This document shows positions 14,897 through 20,696 of a DNA stretch of 22,699 bases, in pieces. This DNA comes from SM23-73-3 sp964580215. GTDB taxonomy: Bacteria > Zixibacteria > MSB-5A5 > SM1-73. The position numbers and the translations under genes were made by a program. The stretch covers positions 1-22,699 of the forward strand of contig CAZOJT010000047.1 of NCBI GenBank assembly GCA_964580215.1, written 5' to 3'. Under the pieces are notes generated by a model. The model did no database searches, was not told the DNA's origin, and saw only the letters and a program-made list of their open reading frames with translations. Within the stretch, counting starts at the first letter, position 1. Every line of letters begins with the position of its first letter.

Positions 14897-15273
14897 ATAT
14901 CCCTCCTTCTCTTAAAAGAAAAATCTTTCCTGTTCGGGCGGGGGTTGAACCCCCGCCCGAACCATCTTATAGTTAAACTTTCCACCTCATCCTTGACTTT
15001 CTTTCCATCATCTGGGCAAGTACAATTTGATGGTGGAAAAATTAAAAAACCCTAAACCAATAATTTAGAAACTGAAGAACAAAAAGCAAGGAAATAAATC
15101 GTAGACATCTGGAAGAAACCCTGTTCCCCGTGGGATAAAGTACCGATGCAGCGAGCGCAGGATAAATTCCTGCGCCTATGAAAGAGATTATATATGGCTC
15201 TCATAGGCGGGGGCATTTAGCCCCCGCTACGATCACCCATTTTTGATCGTCTGGTAGCTGTCAGCAGTCCGAT
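14897..15273. repeat. Gene-free region with three strong GC hairpins
   Basis: At 14932-14962 is a near-perfect palindrome with 15-bp arms GTTCGGGCGGGGGTT and AACCCCCGCCCGAAC around one G. At 15155-15175 GCGCAGGA pairs with TCCTGCGC, and at 15207-15227 GCGGGGGC-ATTTA-GCCCCCGC forms a second stem. The last two make the same kind of pair as at 12971-13040 (shared GGGCATTTAGCCC). The stretch between (about 14965-15120) is AT-rich with nothing recognisable. No gene. Confidence 0.65.
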
Positions 15274-16416
15274 CTATTTTTTTGCTTTTACCAGTAAGAT
15301 CGTTCCCAGGATGGCAAAGAGGATATTGGCTGCCCAGGCGGCAAGAAGTGGGGGCAGCTTTTCTGAGTAGCCGAAGGATTGTCCCATCCGTATCAGAGTG
15401 TAATAAACAAAGCTTATGAACAAGCTGATGGCAAATCCGATGGCTAAGCCCGACCTTTTGGGATTAGCCGCAAGAGGCGCGCCAAACAGGACAATGATGA
15501 AGCTCACAAAGGGAAAGGCTATCTTCAAATGAAGATCGGTGGTCTCCTTTGCCACCACCTGACCGCTTCTCTTTTTGATCTTCACGTAATCGGCAAGCTC
15601 AAAATATCCCATCTCGTCGGGCTTTTTTTGTCTCCGAGATAGAGCTTCGGGTTTTATCTTTAGGTCCAACCGAAAAAGTTTATCGAAGGCTTGATACTTT
15701 TCTGCAGGATTCGAGGGGAGCGAATCGTGCTTTGCCCTGGCTAAATCTTCAGAACGTCCGAGATCCGCTAAGGAATCGGAAAATATCCTCTCCACTCCGT
15801 CCTCAAAAAGCCAGCCGTTGTTTTTCCATCTTACTCTTTTAGCTCGTATCTCCTCTTTGAGTCGATTTCGTTCAAATCTCTGCACCAGCACATCTTTGCC
15901 CAACCTCTCTTTGGTGTCGTAGTTGGATAAGTGAAATATTATTCCATCCTCTGCCTGAACGAATATATTTTGCAGTATCAGATTTCTCTCTCTCTTCCCC
16001 TTTTCAATCTCAACAGTTTTGACCTCCATCATCTTCTGATAGGTGAGGGGAACGATTGATCCTCCAAAGCCTATGACAAAAAGGCTTATCAGGAAAGATA
16101 GGATAAATATGGGAAGCAGGATACGATAGAGGCTGATGCCGGCTGATTTCATGGCGGTAAGCTCATTATGTTTGGCTAATTGCCCCAAGGAGAAAAGACT
16201 GGAGAGAAGCATGGCTACAGGAAGGGAGAGAACCAGAATATATGGGGTATAATAAAAGTAATATTTAATCACCAGAAAAAAAGAGGTGTGTTTATCGATG
16301 AATTTGTCCAGGTGCTCCACTAAATCCACCACCAGAAAGACAACCCAGAAAGCTATCAGGCTGAAGATCAGAGCGAAGCAGAATTGCCGAATCAGATATC
16401 TATCTAATATTCGCAT
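15274..16416 (-). CDS. lptG: LPS export ABC transporter permease LptG
   Basis: A 380-residue inner-membrane permease of the LptB2FG transporter, which pulls lipopolysaccharide out of the inner membrane and passes it to the periplasmic bridge. Three N-terminal helices (about 13-33, 55-75, 98-120) include the cytoplasmic coupling stretch NELTAMKSAGISLYRIL (84-100). A periplasmic beta-jellyroll domain follows (roughly 125-290), then three C-terminal helices with FGAPLAANPKRSGLAIGF. Length and the N-terminal MRILDRYLIRQF are typical. The partner lptF lies immediately upstream on the same strand, separated by about 110 bp of tandem repeat. No convincing ribosome binding site precedes the ATG, perhaps because the repeat occupies that space. 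Assignment as LptG rather than LptF rests on gene order and N-terminus. Confidence 0.88.
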   Translation of the reverse strand: MRILDRYLIRQFCFALIFSLIAFWVVFLVVDLVEHLDKFIDKHTSFFLVIKYYFYYTPYILVLSLPVAMLLSSLFSLGQLAKHNELTAMKSAGISLYRILLPIFILSFLISLFVIGFGGSIVPLTYQKMMEVKTVEIEKGKRERNLILQNIFVQAEDGIIFHLSNYDTKERLGKDVLVQRFERNRLKEEIRAKRVRWKNNGWLFEDGVERIFSDSLADLGRSEDLARAKHDSLPSNPAEKYQAFDKLFRLDLKIKPEALSRRQKKPDEMGYFELADYVKIKKRSGQVVAKETTDLHLKIAFPFVSFIIVLFGAPLAANPKRSGLAIGFAISLFISFVYYTLIRMGQSFGYSEKLPPLLAAWAANILFAILGTILLVKAKK

Positions 16417-16423
16417 GTTATTT

Positions 16424-16581
16424 GTCCACAGTCCACTGTCCGCAGTCCACCGCTAAAAGCTTTTCTTGACCCTGAATTACCATCCATCGTCCGCAGTCCA
16501 CTGCTAAAGACTTTTCTAGACCCTGAATTACCGTCCACCGTCCGCAGTCCGCTGTCCACTGCTAAAAGCTTTTCTTGACCC
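16424..16581. repeat. Tandem repeat (51-bp period plus heptamers) across the lptF 3' end
   Basis: Units containing CTAAAAGCTTTTCTTGACCC and TGAATTACC start at 16453, 16504 and 16562 (the last truncated), giving a 51-bp period and a final offset of 58. Between them are GTCCACA/GTCCACT/GTCCGCA heptamers (16424-16451 and near 16490). The lptF stop codon at 16528 lies inside the second unit, so the last residues of LptF are repeat-encoded. Confidence 0.8.
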
Positions 16582-17976
16582 TTGCCCCTTGTCCCTATAT
16601 CTTTTGGGCACAAATTTTTTCGTCCATTTCCAGGAGATGAATTTGGTTTCTTTGGCGGATTTCACTAAAATATAAATTCCCGCCCCGCCAATTAAAACGT
16701 TTGCAGACCACATAGCCCAGAAGGCGGGAATGAGTTGTCTGTCCGCCAGCTCCTCTCCGCCAATGAGAAATGCCCAGTATAGAACGAAAAATCCCAAACT
16801 CAAGCCCAATCCCACCGCCATCCCCCCTTTTTTCGCCATTATGCCCAAAGGTGCTCCTATCAGTATGAATACCACACAGGCGACTGCTAAAGCAAACTTT
16901 TTGTGCACCTCCACCAGAAGGCTGTTTACATATCTTTTTTTATTTTTGATATTTTGTTTTTCACTCAAGATTTGATTGAGAATATTCTGATTTTCCTTAA
17001 TCAGGTTTTCCAGAGTCTTTTTCTCTCCAACTAAAACATCTTTGGAATGCACTCCTCCCTTTCCTTTGGATCCTGTGGTATGAACCGTATGGTTCGCACC
17101 TGCGGATACCTTTTCCCAGGCTAAGTTCGCTGTCTGCTTAATCTTTTGTTTTGAGGCGATCACGTTTGTCTCCAGCTTTTTGATGTCGTCAAGCATCTGT
17201 GCAGAGGTTTTTTCCCGGTCGGTGCGGTAATCGGACTGGGAGCGAATGAGCTTGCTTCCCACATCATGGATATAAATCGTCTGTTTGTCGAAGCTTATTC
17301 GACGATATCGCTGAGGATCCCCCTCATCGGTTTCATGGATTTCACCGTTGAAAAGTTGGAAGATCATAGTATTCCTATCCGGGGCAAATTCCACTAATCC
17401 TTTCTCCGCTATGATGGTGCGGGGGATGCGTCGGTTCTTCAAATCATATATGGTCACCCCACGCACATCGGAGGAATGCGGGTCCACCTTTTTTATCAGG
17501 ATGTGGTATCCGGGAATCTCGTCGATGAACACATTTTCCTTCAGATTCCAGGTGGGGCGTTTCTGATGAATATCCGTCATCAAAAGGCGGGCTTCATGAT
17601 TGAGTTCAGGCAAAACCCGATCATTGAAAAAGATCATGCCAACGGATATGAGAATCGAGGCGACCAAAACAGGCAAAATCAGCCGGTAGATGCTGACTCC
17701 ACTGGCTTTGAGTGCGGTTATCTCGTTATCCTGAGATAGCCTTCCGAAAGCCATCAGAGTGGAGACCAAAACCGCCATGGGAACTGCCAGCGCCAACATC
17801 CAGGCTAAGTTCAGCACAAACACCTGCAGGATGATGAACGCATTCAAGCCCTTGCCGATGATCATGTTTAAAACCTCCAGGATGAAGTCCATCACCAGGA
17901 TGAACATGATCACGGAAAGCCCAAAAAAGAATGGTCCGATGTGTTCTTTGAAAATATATCGATACAATATCTTCAT
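16528..17976 (-). CDS. lptF: LPS export ABC transporter permease LptF (long form)
   Basis: A 482-residue permease partner of LptG. N-terminal MKILYRYIFKEHIGPFFFG is typical, followed by three helices, the coupling stretch DNEITALKASGVSIYRLILP, a periplasmic jellyroll domain, and three C-terminal helices (APLGIMAKKGGMAVG, then AFWAMWSANVLIGGAGIYIL). It is much longer than usual LptF proteins: about 95 extra charged, coiled-coil-like residues (about 250-350) lie between the jellyroll and helix 4, and a repeat-encoded tail ends the protein (KAFSSGQRTADGGR). Within the extra segment residues ANHTVHTT are encoded by a palindrome also seen between genes. The start at 17976 has GGGAAAG upstream and the family N-terminus; a start at 18021 would add 15 unconserved residues. 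Confidence 0.87.
   Translation of the reverse strand: MKILYRYIFKEHIGPFFFGLSVIMFILVMDFILEVLNMIIGKGLNAFIILQVFVLNLAWMLALAVPMAVLVSTLMAFGRLSQDNEITALKASGVSIYRLILPVLVASILISVGMIFFNDRVLPELNHEARLLMTDIHQKRPTWNLKENVFIDEIPGYHILIKKVDPHSSDVRGVTIYDLKNRRIPRTIIAEKGLVEFAPDRNTMIFQLFNGEIHETDEGDPQRYRRISFDKQTIYIHDVGSKLIRSQSDYRTDREKTSAQMLDDIKKLETNVIASKQKIKQTANLAWEKVSAGANHTVHTTGSKGKGGVHSKDVLVGEKKTLENLIKENQNILNQILSEKQNIKNKKRYVNSLLVEVHKKFALAVACVVFILIGAPLGIMAKKGGMAVGLGLSLGFFVLYWAFLIGGEELADRQLIPAFWAMWSANVLIGGAGIYILVKSAKETKFISWKWTKKFVPKRYRDKGQGSRKAFSSGQRTADGGR
17077..17100. repeat. Palindrome embedded in frame in lptF
   Basis: GGTATGAACC (17077-17086), loop GTAT, GGTTCGCACC (17091-17100) form a stem with one mismatch and one wobble. 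The half-site GGTATGAACC is identical to an arm of the intergenic palindrome at 9059-9082. On the coding strand it encodes ANHTVHTT. Confidence 0.7.
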
Positions 17977-17994
17977 ATTCTTTCCCAAAAAAGG

Positions 17995-18023
17995 AATATA
18001 AGTTTGCCCTTTCGCATCCACAA
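17995..18023 (-). promoter_or_regulatory. Candidate lptF promoter
   Basis: On the minus strand TTGTGG (18023-18018) and TATATT (18000-17995) are separated by 17 bp. The predicted start near 17988 leaves a short leader containing GGGAAAG before the ATG at 17976. The -35 overlaps the left arm of the palindrome at 18021-18038. Confidence 0.45.
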
Positions 18024-18038
18024 GGATTTTTATCCTTG
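18021..18038. promoter_or_regulatory. Palindromic operator candidate between lptF and yhaM
   Basis: CAAGGAT and ATCCTTG are exact 7-bp arms around TTTT. Each arm contributes the TTG of a divergent -35 box (TTGTGG leftward, TTGACT rightward), so a dimeric protein bound here could control both genes. Confidence 0.4.
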
Positions 18039-18065
18039 ACTTTGATCGACCGGATGCCCTATATT
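18036..18065 (+). promoter_or_regulatory. Candidate yhaM promoter
   Basis: TTGACT (18036-18041) and TATATT (18060-18065) are 18 bp apart. The predicted start near 18072 gives a leader of about 49 nt before the ATG at 18121. Confidence 0.55.
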
Positions 18066-18120
18066 ATTAACTCTTAAATTTCTGGCACGTTTGAGAAAGA
18101 GTCTTTTGGCGCCGTAGAAA

Positions 18121-19083
18121 ATGAAAACTTTATTTGTAAAAGATCTGAAGCCGGGCAATGAGGTAACTGAAATTTTTGTGCTCCGTAAAAAAGAGATCAA
18201 GGAAAAATCTGATGGTGAAAAGTTTCTGAAGCTGGAGTTAGGAGACAGAACCGGAAGAATTGATGGGGTGGTTTGGGACAACCCGGAGCATATCTATGAC
18301 CAAGCCCAGACCGGTGAGATCGTGAAGATCAAAGGGTGGGTGAGCACGTATAAAGAGGTACCCCAGCTTAAGGTGGAAAGGCTAAGAAAAGCCAAAGGGG
18401 AGGAGATCGACCTTTCTGATTTTTTGCCCGCCTCAGAAAGAGATTTGGATTCGCTTTATCAGGAATTTGAAAAAGTCGTCTCCACCATCCAAAATCACCA
18501 CCTGCGAAGACTTCTGGAGCTTTTAATGCAGGATTCTTCACTGATGGAGAAGCTCAAGAAAACCCCCGGGGGCAAGCAGTGGCATCATGCTTACGTGGGT
18601 GGACTTCTGTCCCATACGTTGAAAGTAGTCCAGATTTGTGAAAAGGCGGCAAGCATGTATGAATTGGTGAATCGGGATCTTTTGATCACCGGCGCATTGG
18701 TTCACGATATCGGAAAGATCTTTGCTTACTCCGCCAAAGGATTTTTCGACTACACTGATGAGGGAAGGCTGGTGGGGCATATAGTTTCCGGGGATGAGCT
18801 GATCGATAAAAAGATTCAGACGATCGAGGGTTTCCCTTTTGATCTGGCTCTTCAGCTTAAACATCTAATCCTTTCACATCAGGGGCAGTTGGAGTTTGCC
18901 TCGCCGGTGGTGCCCCAGACCATTGAAGCTACCATCCTGCATTATGCAGATGCGATGGATGCCAAGGCGGATGCCTTCACCCATATCATAAAAACGCAGA
19001 AATCCAAAGGAAAAAGATGGAGTGATTGGGTTCATCTCATAAATAGATATATCTATCTGGGAGAAGAAGAGGAAAACGAGTAA
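18121..19083 (+). CDS. yhaM: YhaM-like 3'-5' exoribonuclease (OB fold plus HD domain)
   Basis: A 320-residue soluble nuclease of the YhaM/CBF1 family, which trims RNA (and sometimes single-stranded DNA) from the 3' end using metal ions. Residues 1-95 form an OB-fold nucleic-acid-binding domain (FLKLELGDRTGRIDGVVW at 35-52). The HD domain follows, with HH at 155-156, H165, the HD pair H195-D196 in GALVHDIGKI, H220, H253 and D277 in HYADAMDAK. Length is standard. It is the first plus-strand gene of a divergent pair with lptF. The ATG lacks an obvious Shine-Dalgarno sequence. Its stop codon is followed without spacing by a 9-copy heptamer repeat, so the transcript's 3' end is unusual. Confidence 0.87.
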   Translation: MKTLFVKDLKPGNEVTEIFVLRKKEIKEKSDGEKFLKLELGDRTGRIDGVVWDNPEHIYDQAQTGEIVKIKGWVSTYKEVPQLKVERLRKAKGEEIDLSDFLPASERDLDSLYQEFEKVVSTIQNHHLRRLLELLMQDSSLMEKLKKTPGGKQWHHAYVGGLLSHTLKVVQICEKAASMYELVNRDLLITGALVHDIGKIFAYSAKGFFDYTDEGRLVGHIVSGDELIDKKIQTIEGFPFDLALQLKHLILSHQGQLEFASPVVPQTIEATILHYADAMDAKADAFTHIIKTQKSKGKRWSDWVHLINRYIYLGEEEENE

Positions 19084-19146
19084 CAGTTTGCAGTTTTCAG
19101 TTTGCAGTTTTCAGTTTGCAGTTTGCAGTCTTCAGTTTACAGTTTT
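19084..19146. repeat. Heptamer tandem repeat CAGTTTK, nine copies
   Basis: Nine contiguous 7-bp units begin at the base after the yhaM stop: CAGTTTG, CAGTTTT, CAGTTTG, CAGTTTT, CAGTTTG, CAGTTTG, CAGTCTT, CAGTTTA, CAGTTTT. Heptamer tandem repeats of this sort (STRR-type) are described in cyanobacteria. No coding role is seen. Confidence 0.9.
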
Positions 19147-19269
19147 AGGGGACTGGAAAGGGGGGACTCAAAATGTCAGTCAGATTTTAACACTAATATG
19201 ATCACATTTGGTAAATCGGTTTGATGTTTCTTGTTTCGATCTTTTTTGAATTTGATTTTTGGAGGAGCA

Positions 19270-20298
19270 ATGGGCTTTCTTGATTTAATCTCAAACGACA
19301 TCGGTATAGATTTAGGGACGGCAAATACGCTGGTCTTCCTGCGGGGTCAAGGCATAGTGTTAAATGAACCATCGGTGGTGGCGATTGAAGTATCATCCAA
19401 AAAGGTGGTGGCGGTGGGGAAAGAAGCTAAGGAGATGGTGGGAAGGACCCCGGGAGAGATAATGGCAATCAGACCTTTGAAGGATGGAGTAATCGCTGAT
19501 TTTGAGATAACCGAAAAACTTCTTTCCGACTTTATTCGTCGGGTGGTGAGGCGCCGATACTTGATGAAGCCCCGGATCGTGATCTCCGTCCCCTCGGGAA
19601 TAACCGAGGTGGAGAAAAGAGCGGTGCGCGATTCGGCTGAAAATGCCGGAGCCAGGGAAGTGTTTTTAATTCAGGAACCCATGGCTGCTGCCATTGGAGT
19701 GGGTTTGCCGGTGCATCTCCCCTCTGGAAGCATGGTCATAGATATCGGGGGAGGCACCTCCGAGATTGCGGTGATCGCCTTAAACGGTATCGTCAACAAT
19801 ATCTCCATCCGAATCGGTGGAGATGAGATGGACGAAGGCATAATGCTTTATCTGAAGAAAAATTATAATCTCTTAATTGGAGAAAGAACTGCCGAGAAGA
19901 TCAAAATGGAGATCGGATCTGCCTATCCTGCAGAGGAGGAGGAGAGCATGGAGATAAAAGGAAGGGATCTAGTGGCGGGAATTCCCAAAACCATGAAGAT
20001 CAGCTCAGTGCAGGTTAGAGAGGCTTTAAGCGAGCCTTTGGATGCCATCATAGAGGCAGTAAGACAGGCCCTGGAACAAACCCCCCCGGAACTTTCTGCC
20101 GATATCCTGGACAAGGGGATAGTGGTCACCGGAGGAGGGGCTCTGCTAAAGGGATTGGACAAAAGATTGAGAGAGGAGACTAATCTTGCCATAAATATAG
20201 CCGAGGATCCACTCACCTGCGTGGCCAGAGGGACTGGGGAGGTGCTGGAAAACATGACTCAATTTTCAAAAGTTCTGATCAAAAGCAAAAGAGATTAA
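19270..20298 (+). CDS. mreB: Rod shape-determining protein MreB
   Basis: A 342-residue bacterial actin that polymerises on the inner membrane and guides cell-wall synthesis. Phosphate-1 motif DIGIDLGTANT (10-20), phosphate-2 motif VIDIGGGTSEIAV (156-168), the ERTAEKIK stretch (205-212) and adenosine motif TGGGALLKGL (287-296) are intact. The N-terminal MGFLDLIS may serve as a membrane-binding helix. Length is standard. The ATG at 19270 has GGAGG four bases upstream; a start 13 codons earlier adds a stretch whose DNA includes that ribosome site. No mreC or mreD follows, which is unusual: the next gene is a metallopeptidase with its own promoter after a hairpin terminator. Confidence 0.96.
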   Translation: MGFLDLISNDIGIDLGTANTLVFLRGQGIVLNEPSVVAIEVSSKKVVAVGKEAKEMVGRTPGEIMAIRPLKDGVIADFEITEKLLSDFIRRVVRRRYLMKPRIVISVPSGITEVEKRAVRDSAENAGAREVFLIQEPMAAAIGVGLPVHLPSGSMVIDIGGGTSEIAVIALNGIVNNISIRIGGDEMDEGIMLYLKKNYNLLIGERTAEKIKMEIGSAYPAEEEESMEIKGRDLVAGIPKTMKISSVQVREALSEPLDAIIEAVRQALEQTPPELSADILDKGIVVTGGGALLKGLDKRLREETNLAINIAEDPLTCVARGTGEVLENMTQFSKVLIKSKRD

Positions 20299-20625
20299 AA
20301 AAAGACGAGTCAAGCAATTTTAAGAAAAGTGCCGGAATTTTTAGCCAGCACCTAACTTAAGAACCTGTCGAGAAATGTCATTCTGACCCCGCCTTTGGCG
20401 GGGGAAGAATCTCAAACTCGTATGAGTGCATACGCATTTGAAACATATTGAATTTATTAGATTCTTCACTTCGTTTCCTATGGATCCAAATTCGGACAGA
20501 AGGACATAAAGGACCTTTTTGTGGTTTTTCGACACGCTCTAAAGTTTCCTCAACATCATCAACCCAAATTTCCTCACACGGTAATGGTCCAGGATTCTGA
20601 AAGTTAATGTGAGTTTGTGGTGATT
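20299..20625. repeat. Dispersed repeat with nested GCGTATGCA unit downstream of mreB
   Basis: TGTCATTCTGACCCCGCC (20376-20393) and GGCGGGGGAAGAATCTC (20397-20413) are followed, inverted, by AGATTCTTCACTTCG (20459-20473), matching 3574-3648. Between AGAATCTC and AGATTCTT sits a reverse-oriented GCGTATGCACTCATACGA unit (20418-20439). The remainder to 20625 shows nothing convincing. Confidence 0.7.
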
Positions 20626-20664
20626 CAAATGAAAGCCCCGCCATTGGTGGGGCTTTTTCATTTG
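20626..20664. terminator. Strong hairpin terminator between mreB and the metallopeptidase
   Basis: AAAGCCCCGCC (20632-20642), loop ATT and GGTGGGGCTTT (20646-20656, one G-U pair) form an 11-bp stem ending in T-rich sequence. Outer CAAATGA (20626-20632) and TCATTTG (20658-20664) extend it. A/T-tracts on both sides suggest bidirectional use. It abuts the -35 box of the next gene. Confidence 0.75.
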
Positions 20665-20690
20665 ACAAGCTTCGTCCACTGTGATATTAT
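20662..20690 (+). promoter_or_regulatory. Near-consensus promoter giving a leaderless metallopeptidase mRNA
   Basis: TTGACA (20662-20667), a 17-bp spacer, and TATTAT (20685-20690) preceded by TGA (extended -10). If the last T of the -10 is at -7, +1 is 20697, the A of the ATG of the next gene. Confidence 0.75.
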
Positions 20691-20696
20691 TCGACT

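Noticed and set aside
16424..16581. Possible CRISPR array
   Set aside because: The repeats are contiguous without unique spacers, overlap a coding end, and have no cas genes nearby.
16404..16613. 69-codon minus-strand frame with repeated peptide SGLRTxDGN
   Set aside because: It is the 51-bp tandem repeat read in another frame, overlapping both lptF and the lptG start; no ribosome site or known family.
17977..18021. Longer N-terminus for LptF
   Set aside because: The added residues precede the typical MKILYRYIFKE start and no ribosome site precedes that ATG; the lptF promoter candidate also lies within this stretch.
20378..20668. 96-codon minus-strand frame downstream of mreB
   Set aside because: Runs through the terminator and dispersed repeat; its middle is protein-like only by chance, with no known family.
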